This document shows positions 17,251 through 26,068 of a stretch of 64,000 nt of DNA, piece by piece; within the stretch, counting starts at the first letter, position 1; each line of letters starts with the position of its first letter. Source of the stretch: Nocardioides caeni (GTDB lineage Bacteria; Actinomycetota; Actinomycetes; Propionibacteriales; Nocardioidaceae); NCBI RefSeq assembly GCF_004912195.1, contig NZ_STGW01000004.1, positions 256,485 through 320,484 of the forward strand, written 5' to 3'. A program made the translations under genes and the position numbers. A model generated the notes under the pieces. That model worked only from the letters and a program-made list of their open reading frames with translations, was not told where the DNA came from and made no database searches.

Positions 17251-18426
17251 ATGATCGCGATCGACGAATTCCTCTTCCCCCGACGCCTCGTCGCAGCACC
17301 CGGGGCGGCCAGTCGCCTCGGGCGACTGATGCTCGGCGACCAGGTCCCCCTCGGGGCGGTGATGGTGATCGCCGACTCGATCGTGCACGAGCTCGGTCTC
17401 GACCGTGGCCTCGTGACCGACCTGGAGGACAACGGCTACCAGCCTCTCGTGTTCGCGGAGATCACCGGCGAGCCGGACGACCTCGTCCTCAAGCGGGCCG
17501 TCGCCGCCGCGCGCTCGGCCGGCGCGGTCGCGTTCATCGGGATCGGCGGCGGCAGTGCCCTCGACGTCGCCAAGCTCGTGGCGCATGCGGTCGGCGGGGA
17601 CGTCGAGCCCGACGAACTGCGCGGCCCGGTGGCGCCGATCGCAGACTTCCCCTTCCTCGCCCTGGTCCCGACGACCGTCGGCACCGGCGCGGAGGCAACC
17701 CGAGTCGCCATGTTCGCCGTGGGCGGCGCCAAGCGGGCCGTGCTCAGCCCGCAGTTCGTCCCCGCCGTGGCCGTCCTCGACGCGGACCTCGTCGCCGGTC
17801 TCCCTGCACCGGTGGTTGCGGCAACGGCGCTGGACGCCCTCTCGCACGCGCTCGAGTCGGCCATGTCCACGACCAGCAACGACCTCACCTGGCAGTTCTC
17901 CGTGCAGGCCGCGAGGACTGTCCTCGACCGGCTCCCCCCGGCGTTGGCGGGTGACGCCGAGGCACGTGGCGACCTGCTCTATGCGTCCTTCCTCGCCGGC
18001 GTCGCTCTCAACGCGGGCGTCGTGCTCGGGCACAGCATGAGCTACGTCCTGGCCGCACGCCACGGGCTGGCGCACGGCGTGGGCTGCTCGCTCGCACTTC
18101 CCTACTGCCTGGCCTACAACCAGACGATGGACGCCCCTCGCGCCGCCCGGCTCGCCGCCGAGGTGCTGCAGGACGAGGCGTCCGGTCTCCTGGACCTCGC
18201 GACCCGCGTCGCCCGCCTCTCGGCGGACGCGGGCCTGCCCACCGACCTGCTCGGCTTCGGCTCAGGCACGGAGGAGCCGGCGCAGCTCGCAGCGCGTGTC
18301 GTCTCCGACTACCCCCGGCCCACCAACCCCGTGCCCCTCGAGACGGGGCGCCTGACCACCTTGATCACCCACCTGCGCTCCGGCGACCTCGCCGGCGCCT
18401 GGACCGCGATGGGGGCCACCCCGTGA
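17251..18426 (+). CDS. Iron-containing alcohol dehydrogenase
   Basis: A 391-residue group III alcohol dehydrogenase. The NAD-binding GIGGGSALDVAKLVA, the PTTVGTGAEAT block, DALSHALES and HSMSYVLAARHGLAHG carry the metal ligands of the family (Asp and three His). It begins at an ATG after GGAG. Overlap with the next gene by four bases couples it to an aldehyde dehydrogenase, so the pair can take an alcohol to an acid. Maleylacetate reductases share this fold, so a ketone or enol substrate is also possible. Confidence 0.88.
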   Translation: MIAIDEFLFPRRLVAAPGAASRLGRLMLGDQVPLGAVMVIADSIVHELGLDRGLVTDLEDNGYQPLVFAEITGEPDDLVLKRAVAAARSAGAVAFIGIGGGSALDVAKLVAHAVGGDVEPDELRGPVAPIADFPFLALVPTTVGTGAEATRVAMFAVGGAKRAVLSPQFVPAVAVLDADLVAGLPAPVVAATALDALSHALESAMSTTSNDLTWQFSVQAARTVLDRLPPALAGDAEARGDLLYASFLAGVALNAGVVLGHSMSYVLAARHGLAHGVGCSLALPYCLAYNQTMDAPRAARLAAEVLQDEASGLLDLATRVARLSADAGLPTDLLGFGSGTEEPAQLAARVVSDYPRPTNPVPLETGRLTTLITHLRSGDLAGAWTAMGATP

Positions 18427-19889
18427 CCCGACCGACCGATGCCGCCCCGACCCGTTACCGAGCCCTGGTCGGCGGTGAGTGGATCGACGCCGGCGACGAC
18501 TGGCTGGACGTCCGCGACCCGTCCTCCTGGGGCAACGTGATCGCGCAGGTCCCGAGCCTCTCCGCCGAGACCGTCCGCGGGGCCTTCAAGTCCGCACGCG
18601 AGGGAGCCGAGGAGTGGGCCGCGACCGGCGCCCTCGACCGCGGCGCCGTGCTCTTCCGCGCCGCGGCCCTCCTGCGGGAGCGGGCGCCCGAGCTCACCGC
18701 CCTCCTCACCCGGGAGAACGGCAAGACCACCGCCGAGGCGACCGTCGAGGTCGCGAAGTCCGCGGAGTTCTTCGAGTTCTACGCGGGGATGGCCCGCCTG
18801 CCCTACGGCGAGCTGATCCACGACGCGCGCCCCCGCACCACGACGAGCGTCCGTCGCGAGCCCGTCGGCGTGGTGCTGGTGATCACCCCCTGGAACGACC
18901 CCCTGCTGACCCCGGCGCGCAAGCTGGCGCCCGCGCTCTTCGCCGGCAACGCCGTCGTCCTCAAGCCGGCGAGCGACACCCCGGCGATCGCGCTCGAGCT
19001 CGTCCGCGCGCTCGTCGACGCCGGCGTGCCCCCGCGCGCTGTCACCACCGTCACCGGCCGCGCGTCGGTGATCGCCGACGCGCTGATCGAGTCCGAGGAG
19101 ATCGACGCCGTCACCTTCACCGGCTCGACCGAGGTGGGGCTCGACCTCCAGCGCTCGCTGGCGGGCCGCAACCTGCGGGTTCAGACGGAGATGGGCGGCA
19201 AGAACGCCGCCATCGTGCTGGCGGATGCCGACCTGGAGCTGGCCGCCGACACCATCGCGGCTGCCGGGTTCGCCCAGGCCGGGCAGCGTTGCACGGCGAC
19301 CAGCCGGGTGCTCGTCGAGGCGTCCGTGCACGACGCCCTCCTCCAACTCCTCGAGGAGCGGGCCGCGCGCCTGGTGCCCGGTCCCGGCGGCGCCGACGGC
19401 ACCACCCTCTGCCCGGCGATCAACCCCGGGGCGCGCGACGAGATCCTCCGTCACGTCGAGGGCGCCCGGTCAGAGGGTGCGCACGTCGTCACGGGCACGG
19501 ACGTCGCCCAACTGCCGGACGACGGCTGCTACGTCGCGCCCACCGTCGTCGCCGACGTGACCTCCGACATGGCGATCTGGACGCAGGAGGTCTTCGGTCC
19601 CGTCGTCGCGGTCATGCCCGTCGACGGGCTGGCACGGGCCATCGACGCAGCGAACGCCTCGGAGTACGGCCTCTCCGCCGCGCTCTTCACCCGCGACCTC
19701 GGTGCCGCCGACACCTTCCTCGACCGGATCCGGACCGGCCAGGCGGCCGTGAACCTGCCGACCTCAGGCTGGGATGTCCACCACCCGTTCGGCGGCTTCA
19801 AGCTGTCGGGATCGGCTCACAAGGAACAGGGCCTGGAGGCCCTGCACTTCTACCAGCGCGTCAAGACCTGCGCCGTCCGCGCGATCTGA
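18423..19889 (+). CDS. NAD(P)-dependent aldehyde dehydrogenase
   Basis: A complete 488-residue aldehyde dehydrogenase with TPWNDPLLTPARKLAPAL, FTGSTEVGLDLQ, the glutamate in TEMGGKNAA and the catalytic cysteine in GQRCTATSR. The GTG start lies in the GTGA overlap with the preceding alcohol dehydrogenase, so the two probably channel one aldehyde. It is only distantly like the aldehyde dehydrogenase at 2253-3743. A strong hairpin follows the stop codon. Confidence 0.92.
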   Translation: MTRPTDAAPTRYRALVGGEWIDAGDDWLDVRDPSSWGNVIAQVPSLSAETVRGAFKSAREGAEEWAATGALDRGAVLFRAAALLRERAPELTALLTRENGKTTAEATVEVAKSAEFFEFYAGMARLPYGELIHDARPRTTTSVRREPVGVVLVITPWNDPLLTPARKLAPALFAGNAVVLKPASDTPAIALELVRALVDAGVPPRAVTTVTGRASVIADALIESEEIDAVTFTGSTEVGLDLQRSLAGRNLRVQTEMGGKNAAIVLADADLELAADTIAAAGFAQAGQRCTATSRVLVEASVHDALLQLLEERAARLVPGPGGADGTTLCPAINPGARDEILRHVEGARSEGAHVVTGTDVAQLPDDGCYVAPTVVADVTSDMAIWTQEVFGPVVAVMPVDGLARAIDAANASEYGLSAALFTRDLGAADTFLDRIRTGQAAVNLPTSGWDVHHPFGGFKLSGSAHKEQGLEALHFYQRVKTCAVRAI

Positions 19890-19916
19890 CGGAGCCGCAC
19901 CCGCGGACCGACCCGA

Positions 19917-19966
19917 CAGGCCGGGCGCGCGCCGGGGACCACGCCCCCGTGCCGCCGCCCGGCCTG
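19917..19966 (+). terminator. Hairpin after the aldehyde dehydrogenase
   Basis: An 11-pair stem, CAGGCCGGGCG with CGCCCGGCCTG, around a 28-base GC-rich loop, starting 28 bases after the stop. There is no T-run, but the position suits a terminator. Confidence 0.5.
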
Positions 19967-20016
19967 CTGGCGCGCCCTGACGTGGCGCATTCCTCCCCAC
20001 AAATTTCCTCTATTTG

Positions 20017-20059
20017 TCATGAGAAACTCTTGACGAACCCCGCTCCTGTGCGGTGAACT
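20017..20059 (+). promoter_or_regulatory. Cluster box and promoter of the ABC importer operon
   Basis: TCATGAGAAA (20017-20026) lies four bases before TTGACG (20030-20035), which is followed after 18 bases by TGAACT. The minus-10 is weak. The box copy is clear. About 95 bases of leader follow before the lipoprotein start at 20156. Confidence 0.45.
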
Positions 20060-20155
20060 TCACACGCCACATCACCGTGTCGCACGTCACATCAACCGCC
20101 GCTCAGTGCTCGTGATCGGGACCGCACCGCAGGGTCGGCAGGTACAGGAGGAATC

Positions 20156-21289
20156 ATGAACATCTCTCGCCCTCGCCGGCTGGCCATGGCCGCCGCCGGC
20201 GTCGTCGGCGCCGCGGCGCTCGCCGCGTGCAGCTCGGGCTCCGAGGCGAGCCTCGGGGACGGGGAGGTCACCCAGGAGGTGCGCGACATCGTCGCGACGT
20301 CGACCGAGGTGCCGACCTCCATCGTGCAGACCGAGCCGCTCTCCTCGGTCCCCGAGAAGAAGTCCGTCGCCTTCATCGTCTGCGCCGACCCCACCTGCGA
20401 GATCCTGGGCGGCTTCCTCGAGGACGCGGTGTCGACCTTCGGCTGGGAGTTCACCGCGATCAACGCGCCCGCCACCGACTTCGGATCGGCCGTGCAGCAG
20501 GCCATCGACCTCGACGTCGACTACATCGCCGGCACCGGCAGTGACATCGCCACCTTCAAGACGGCCTTCGACGCCGCCGAGGAGGCCGGCATCCCCTACT
20601 TCAGCTGCTACTCCAGCGACGTGCCGGCCGGTCCCGAGAACAACCTCTACGCCAACTGCTACGACGTCACCGCCAACGACGCCTACGGCAAGGCCCTCAC
20701 GTCCTGGATGATCCAGGACGGCGACGGCTCGGCGTCGATCGGCGTCGTCTCGATCCCGGAGTTCCCGACGCTCGCCGCCTCCGCCGCAGCGGTGCACCGC
20801 TACGCCGACGAGCTGTGCGAGGCCTGCGCGGTCAAGGACCTCGAGCTCACGGTCGACGACCTGGTGTCGGGCGGCTCGCCGAACGCGATCGTCTCCTTCC
20901 TGCAGTCCAACCCGGACATCGAGTACCTCTACCTGACCTTCGGCAACTTCGAGGTCGGCCTCGGCCAGGCCCTCAAGAGCGCCGGCCTCGACGGCGTCAA
21001 GGTCGTCGGCGTGCAGCCCCAGCAGCCCCAGGTGAAGTCCATGATCAGCGGCGACACCGACGCGTGGCTGGCCACGCCGCAGGAGAACGCCATGTGGACG
21101 CTGGCCGACCAGATGGCGCGGGTCGCGACGGGCGACTGGAACGTCGAGCAGGAGCGCGCCGCCACCATTCCGCCGGTCTACATCCTCGACAGCGTCGAGG
21201 ACGCCGAGGCCATCGAGGACCTCGCTGACGGCTGGCCCGGTCCGGACGGCTTCAAGGACCAGTACAAGGCTCTCTGGGGCGTTGGCTGA
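20156..21289 (+). CDS. ABC transporter substrate-binding lipoprotein, RbsB-like (periplasmic-binding type 1)
   Basis: A 377-residue exported lipoprotein. The signal peptide has a basic start (MNISRPRRLA), a hydrophobic stretch and the lipobox LAAC with lipidated Cys25. The mature part has the two-lobe layout of the ribose/xylose binding group (AFIVCADPTCEI, QQAIDLDVDYI, EEAGIPYFSCYS, ENAMWTLADQMAR). It heads a three-gene importer operon inside an acyl-CoA cluster. Importers of this type can also move non-sugar molecules, so the ligand may be the polar substrate of the cluster. Ligand specificity cannot be told from sequence. Confidence 0.88.
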   Translation: MNISRPRRLAMAAAGVVGAAALAACSSGSEASLGDGEVTQEVRDIVATSTEVPTSIVQTEPLSSVPEKKSVAFIVCADPTCEILGGFLEDAVSTFGWEFTAINAPATDFGSAVQQAIDLDVDYIAGTGSDIATFKTAFDAAEEAGIPYFSCYSSDVPAGPENNLYANCYDVTANDAYGKALTSWMIQDGDGSASIGVVSIPEFPTLAASAAAVHRYADELCEACAVKDLELTVDDLVSGGSPNAIVSFLQSNPDIEYLYLTFGNFEVGLGQALKSAGLDGVKVVGVQPQQPQVKSMISGDTDAWLATPQENAMWTLADQMARVATGDWNVEQERAATIPPVYILDSVEDAEAIEDLADGWPGPDGFKDQYKALWGVG

Positions 21290-21291
21290 CC

Positions 21292-22800
21292 ATGAACGCG
21301 CTCGACATCCGAGGACTCTCGAAGACGTTCTCCGGTCATGTCGTTCTCCACGGCGTGGACCTCACCGTACGACGCGGTGAGGTCCACGCCCTCGTGGGTC
21401 AGAACGGCTCCGGCAAGTCGACCCTGATCAAGGTCCTCGCGGGCTACCACGCCCCCGACGCCGGGGCCACGGCCCAGGTCCTCGGCCGGGAACTGACGCT
21501 CGGCTCGGCCGCCGCGGCCGACCGGCTCAACATCCGGTTCGTCCACCAGGATCTCGGTCTGGCCAACGACCTGACCCTGACCGAGAACATCATGCTGGGG
21601 CGCCGCTACCCGCGACGTGCCGGGATCGCGATCGACTGGCCGAAGGCGCGGCGCATCGCCCACGAGTGCATCAGCCGCACCGGGCCCGCGATCGACGTCA
21701 ACCGCACGGTCGCCGAGTTCGGCATCGCCGAGCGGACCCGCATCGCGATCGCTCGCGCCCTGCCGGACAACGACGACCCAGCCCTCATCGTGCTCGACGA
21801 GCCGACCGCGGCACTGCCGGCCCAGGACGTCGAGAAGCTCTTCGACACGATCCGCGGCCTGACGGCGGCGGGCAACGCGGTGCTCCTCGTGTCCCACCAC
21901 CTCGACGAGATCCTGGGCGTGTCCGACACCGTGACGGTCCTGCGCGACGGCGCACGGGTCGCGACGGTGCCGACCGCCGAGGTCGACAAGCACAGCCTCA
22001 CCGAGCTCATCATCGGTCGTGCCCTCAGCCGTGACGTCGAGCGTGCGCCGAGGGCGGTCGACGACAGTCGACCCATCGCCACGATCGAGGGCCTGAGCGG
22101 TACGTCCCTGCTCGACATCGACATCGACCTGCGGCCCGGCGAGATCGTCGGCATCGCCGGTCTGACCGGCTCCGGCCGCGAGGAGGTCGCGGCGCTGGTG
22201 ACCGGCAGGACCCACCGCGACGGCGGCACCGTCCGCATCGGCAGTCGCTCCGTCCCCTCGGGCGACCCGCGCGCGGCCCTGGCTGCCGGTATGGCGTGGA
22301 TCGTCGGCGAGCGGGCCCGCTACGCGGTCTTCCCCGCCATGGACCTGCGCTCCAACATCACGATCGGTGACGTGGGTCGTCACCAGCGCGGCGGTCGCCT
22401 GCGCCACCACGACGAGCGGGCAGAGGCACGCGACTGGATCCACGAGCTCGGCATCGTCGCCAGCGGCACCGACGCCGACATCGCCACGCTGTCCGGTGGC
22501 AACCAGCAGAAGGCGCTCGTGGCGCGGGCGCTCCGGCTGAAGCCCGCCGTCCTGGTCCTCGACGACCCGACGGCCGGTATCGACATCGGGGCGCGCCAGC
22601 AGGTCCACGGCATCATCGCCGGCCGCGCCGACGAGAGCATGGCGGTCCTCATCACCTCGACCGACAGCGAGGAGCTGGCCCGGCTCTGCGACCGGGTGCT
22701 CGTGCTGGCCCGCGGTCGCGTCGTGGCCGAGCTCGCCCGCGGCGTGGACCTCGACGCCGCCACCATCGACCACACCCAAGTCTCAGGAGTACCAGCATGA
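21292..22800 (+). CDS. ABC transporter ATP-binding protein with two ATPase domains, RbsA-like
   Basis: A 502-residue tandem ATPase. Domain 1 has Walker A GQNGSGKST (about residue 40) and Walker B LIVLDEPTAAL; its signature reads FGIAERTRIAIARAL in place of LSGGQ, usual for this subfamily. Domain 2 has the weakened loop GLTGSGREE, the full signature LSGGNQQKALVARAL and LVLDDPTAGID. The unequal sites are a mark of the RbsA group. It starts two bases after the lipoprotein stop and overlaps the permease by four bases. Confidence 0.92.
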   Translation: MNALDIRGLSKTFSGHVVLHGVDLTVRRGEVHALVGQNGSGKSTLIKVLAGYHAPDAGATAQVLGRELTLGSAAAADRLNIRFVHQDLGLANDLTLTENIMLGRRYPRRAGIAIDWPKARRIAHECISRTGPAIDVNRTVAEFGIAERTRIAIARALPDNDDPALIVLDEPTAALPAQDVEKLFDTIRGLTAAGNAVLLVSHHLDEILGVSDTVTVLRDGARVATVPTAEVDKHSLTELIIGRALSRDVERAPRAVDDSRPIATIEGLSGTSLLDIDIDLRPGEIVGIAGLTGSGREEVAALVTGRTHRDGGTVRIGSRSVPSGDPRAALAAGMAWIVGERARYAVFPAMDLRSNITIGDVGRHQRGGRLRHHDERAEARDWIHELGIVASGTDADIATLSGGNQQKALVARALRLKPAVLVLDDPTAGIDIGARQQVHGIIAGRADESMAVLITSTDSEELARLCDRVLVLARGRVVAELARGVDLDAATIDHTQVSGVPA

Positions 22801-23876
22801 GAACCAACGCACCCGCCCCCGAGGCACCGTCGACCCGCAACCTGAAGTCGGCCTCTGCCTCGCAGCGCCAGCCCCTGAGCATCACGATCGGGCGCTACAG
22901 CGCCCTCATCCTGTGGGTGGGCTTCACCGTGCTCTTCGGGATCCTGAGGCCGGACACCTTCCTCACCTCGGTCACCTGGCGCCTCACGATCAGCGAGGGC
23001 GTCGTGACCGCCGTCGTCGCACTGGCCTTCCTCATCCCGCTCGTCGCGGGCGTCTACGACCTCTCGGTCGGCGCGACGATGGGGACCGGCCTGGTGCTGA
23101 TGAACTGGGTCGGCATCAACCATCCCGGGGTGCCGCTGTGGCTCGCCGCGCTCGGTGTGCTGCTCGCCTGCGCCTTCGTCGGGCTGTGCTCATCCATCAT
23201 CATCGTGCGCTTCCGGGTCGACTCGCTCATCGCGACCCTGGGCGTCAGCCAGGTGCTCCTCGCGTTCCAGCTCTTCATGTCCGAGAACCGCCAGATGACC
23301 GGTGCGTTCGACGACGGGTGGCTCGACCTGGGCACCCGCCAGGTCATGGGAGTGCCGATCGTCGCGCTCTACCTCCTCGTCCTCGCGCTGCTGCTCTGGT
23401 TCGTCCTCGAGCACACACCCGTCGGTCGTCACCTCCGCGCGGTGGGCAGCAACCCCGAAGCCGCCCGGCTCGCGGGACTCGGTGTGGAGCGACTGATCAC
23501 CGGGTCGCTGATGTGCTCCGCCATGGTCGGCGGCCTGGCCGGCATCATCTTCTCGATGAAGGTCGGCACCTACAGCTCCAGCATCGGCCCGGGCCTGCTG
23601 TTCCCCGCGCTCGCGGCCGTGTTCTTCGGCGCCTCTCAGTTCGCGCGCCGTCCCAACGTCTGGGGCACCCTCATCGCGTACTTCGCGCTGGCGTTCGGCG
23701 TGAAGGGCCTGCAGCTGACGTTCGGTCCGGGCACCTTCTGGATCCAGCCGCTCTTCCAGGGCGCGACGCTGCTGATCGCCGTCGCCATGGCCAGCCGCGT
23801 CGTCGGCCAGACGCGGCGCAGCCGCCGGCTCCAGAAGGACGCCGAGCAGGGCACCGCGACCCCGACGGGATCCTGA
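22797..23876 (+). CDS. ABC transporter permease, RbsC-like
   Basis: A 359-residue integral membrane protein of the BPD_transp_2 family, with about nine hydrophobic helices after a 30-residue polar N terminus. The family segments VYDLSVGATMGTGL, GRHLRAVGSNPEAARLAG (the coupling loop to the ATPase) and GGLAGIIFSMKVG are present. It is coupled to the ATPase gene by the ATGA overlap, and a strong bidirectional hairpin follows. It forms the pore of the importer made by this three-gene operon. Confidence 0.9.
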   Translation: MRTNAPAPEAPSTRNLKSASASQRQPLSITIGRYSALILWVGFTVLFGILRPDTFLTSVTWRLTISEGVVTAVVALAFLIPLVAGVYDLSVGATMGTGLVLMNWVGINHPGVPLWLAALGVLLACAFVGLCSSIIIVRFRVDSLIATLGVSQVLLAFQLFMSENRQMTGAFDDGWLDLGTRQVMGVPIVALYLLVLALLLWFVLEHTPVGRHLRAVGSNPEAARLAGLGVERLITGSLMCSAMVGGLAGIIFSMKVGTYSSSIGPGLLFPALAAVFFGASQFARRPNVWGTLIAYFALAFGVKGLQLTFGPGTFWIQPLFQGATLLIAVAMASRVVGQTRRSRRLQKDAEQGTATPTGS

Positions 23877-23905
23877 CACCGCACGCGACATCCTCCGCAA
23901 CAGCA

Positions 23906-23937
23906 ATCCGGCCGGCCCCCGAGGGGGCCGGCCGGAT
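23906..23937. terminator. Strong bidirectional hairpin between convergent operons
   Basis: A perfect 15-pair inverted repeat, ATCCGGCCGGCCCCC with GGGGGCCGGCCGGAT, separated by GA. It lies between the importer permease and the convergent SDR gene and can stop transcription from both sides. Confidence 0.7.
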
Positions 23938-23971
23938 CTGCGTTCGGGTGGTGGGCGGAGCGCCTGTCGGC

Positions 23972-24754
23972 TCAGTACGGCGAGGTGCCGCCGTCGACGT
24001 TGAGGAGCGCACCGGTGATGCCACCGCCGGCGGGCCCGGAGAGCAGCACTGCCATCGCCCCGATCTCCTCGACCGTGTTCAGTCGCTTGATCATGGACTC
24101 GGCGGCATAGGTGCCCTTGTACTCGTCGTAGGTCATCCCGTTCTGCTCGGCCCACTGCGGGCCGACCTCGCGCATCAGGTCGGTCTCGACCGCGCCGGGG
24201 CAGATCGCGTTGCAGGTGATGCCCTGCTCGCCGTACTCGGCCGCGACGGCCTTGGTCAGCCCGTTCATCGCGTGCTTGGCGGCGGTGTAGTGGGCGACGG
24301 TCTGCTTGTTGCCGACCTTGCCCTCGACCGACGAGATGTTGATGATCCGTCCGTAGCCCTGCTCGCGCATCGGGCGCAGCGCGGCGCGCGTGGCCCAGAA
24401 GGCCGAGTGCACGATGAAGGTGAAGGCCTTCTCCCACGCCTCGTCGGTCAGCTCGTGCACCAGCGCGAAGCCGTCGCTGCCGCCGGCGTTGTTGACCAGG
24501 ACGTCCAGGCGTCCGAAGTGCTCGACCGTCGCGTCGACCCAGCCGGCGACCTGGTCGCGGTCCTGGGCGTCGCCCGCGAGGAAGAGGGTCCGGTCGGCCT
24601 GGCCGATCTCGGCGAGCGCCTTCTCCCCCTTCTCGGCCGAGCGGCCCGTGAGCGCGACCTGCGCGCCTTCGGCGAGGAGCGCCTCGACGATGCCCCTCCC
24701 GATGCCTCGGCTACCGGCGGTCACCAGTGCGACCTTTCCTTGCAAGCTGCCCAT
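23972..24754 (-). CDS. SDR family oxidoreductase, FabG-like
   Basis: A 260-residue short-chain dehydrogenase with TAGSRGIGRGI, NNAGGSDGF, INISSVEG, the catalytic YTAAKHAMNG and C-terminal NVDGGTSPY. It is the last gene of the P450 operon (28810 to 23972), separated by 54 bases from the acyl-CoA dehydrogenase. A 3-hydroxyacyl-CoA or an alcohol made by the P450 are possible substrates. Family is certain, substrate is not. Confidence 0.9.
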   Translation of the reverse strand: MGSLQGKVALVTAGSRGIGRGIVEALLAEGAQVALTGRSAEKGEKALAEIGQADRTLFLAGDAQDRDQVAGWVDATVEHFGRLDVLVNNAGGSDGFALVHELTDEAWEKAFTFIVHSAFWATRAALRPMREQGYGRIINISSVEGKVGNKQTVAHYTAAKHAMNGLTKAVAAEYGEQGITCNAICPGAVETDLMREVGPQWAEQNGMTYDEYKGTYAAESMIKRLNTVEEIGAMAVLLSGPAGGGITGALLNVDGGTSPY

Positions 24755-24808
24755 CGTTTCTCCTTCGGTGTGGTCGACGGGCCGGCAGGCGTGCCGCCTC
24801 GTCGGGGT

Positions 24809-26068
24809 TCAGCGGGGGATGTCCTTCCACGGGGTGTTCTTGTCACCCCGTGGCTCGGCCGGCAGGCCGAGGAGCCGCTCGGCGATCAGGTTGCGCTGGA
24901 TCTCGTCGGAGCCGCCGGCGATGCGGTAGCCGGGTGCGCCGAGGACGTGCTCGGTCCAGGCGAAGGTGTCGGGCGTGCCGTCGTCGACGACGAGGGACGG
25001 CCCGAGGGCGTCGTGGGCGAAGTCCGACACCTGGCGCAGGCGGTTGACCCACTGCAGCTTGCGCATCGACCCGACGACGTCGGTCGAGGCCCGGTCCGTG
25101 GCCGCGCCGTCGCGGGCGAGCGCGACCTCCGCCAGGGTGTGCGAGACGACGAGGTCCGCGAGGCGCTGGCGCAGCTCGGGGTCGTCGAGGGCGCCCGTCG
25201 AGCGCGCGAGCGCGATGGCGTCGTCGAGCCCGCCGCCGGTCTCGGTGTTCTCACCGCTCGACGTGCGCTCGAACCCGAGCGTGGTCAGCCCGACCTTCCA
25301 GCCCTCGCCCACCTCTCCGACGCGGAGGGTGTCGGGGACGCGCACCTCGGTGAGGAAGACCTCGTTGAAGCTGGAGCCGCCGGACATCTGCCGCAGCGGG
25401 CGGACTTCGACGCCCTCGGCGTCGAGGGGGATCATGAACGCGGTGATGCCGCGATGCTTGGGCGCGTCCGGGTCGGTGCGGGCCAGGAGCTCCCCCCATT
25501 GGGCGAACTGCGCTCCCGAGGTCCAGACCTTCTGCCCCGTGACCACCCAGTGGTCGCCGTCGCGCCGGGCGCGGGTCGCCAGACCGGCGAGGTCGCTGCC
25601 CGCTCCCGGCTCGGAGAAGAGCTGGCAGGCCAGCAGGTCGCCGCGCAGCATCGGCGCGACGAGTGCCCGCAGCTCGGCAGTGCGGTCGAACGCCCGCAGG
25701 GTCGGGGCGATGAGGTGCAGGGTGACCGAGACGAGCTCGTGGGCGGCGGGTACGTCGTACTCGGCCTCGAGCCGGGCAAAGGCCTGCTCGAAAGCCGGCG
25801 GCAGGCCGGCACCGCCGAGGTCGAGCGGCCAGTCGATCGCCCCGAAGCCCGCCTCGTGCTTGCGACGCACCCAGTCGGTGAGGCGAGCGATCAGCGCCGC
25901 CTCCTCGTCGTGGGCGAGGTCGTGGAAGACGGCGAGCGACGACCTCTCCCCGACCGTGCCTGCCGTGCCGGCGGTCCCCCGCCGCGGCAGACCCTGGCGG
26001 GACAGCCAGTCGCGAGCCCGCTCGACGAACTCCTCGAGCGTCTCGGTGCGGGCGGGGGTGAGCGTCAT
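24809..26068 (-). CDS. Acyl-CoA dehydrogenase
   Basis: A 419-residue FAD-dependent acyl-CoA dehydrogenase. The middle domain has CQLFSEPGAGSDLAG, VTGQKVWTSGAQ and MSGGSSFNEVFL; the C terminus has GGSDEIQRNLIAERLLGLP. Its first 100 residues look like the FadE group found in steroid and side-chain degraders. The end abuts the oxidoreductase gene upstream (start at 26068, previous stop at 26069), so they are one transcript. It should form an enoyl-CoA in the P450 branch of the pathway. Confidence 0.92.
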   Translation of the reverse strand: MTLTPARTETLEEFVERARDWLSRQGLPRRGTAGTAGTVGERSSLAVFHDLAHDEEAALIARLTDWVRRKHEAGFGAIDWPLDLGGAGLPPAFEQAFARLEAEYDVPAAHELVSVTLHLIAPTLRAFDRTAELRALVAPMLRGDLLACQLFSEPGAGSDLAGLATRARRDGDHWVVTGQKVWTSGAQFAQWGELLARTDPDAPKHRGITAFMIPLDAEGVEVRPLRQMSGGSSFNEVFLTEVRVPDTLRVGEVGEGWKVGLTTLGFERTSSGENTETGGGLDDAIALARSTGALDDPELRQRLADLVVSHTLAEVALARDGAATDRASTDVVGSMRKLQWVNRLRQVSDFAHDALGPSLVVDDGTPDTFAWTEHVLGAPGYRIAGGSDEIQRNLIAERLLGLPAEPRGDKNTPWKDIPR

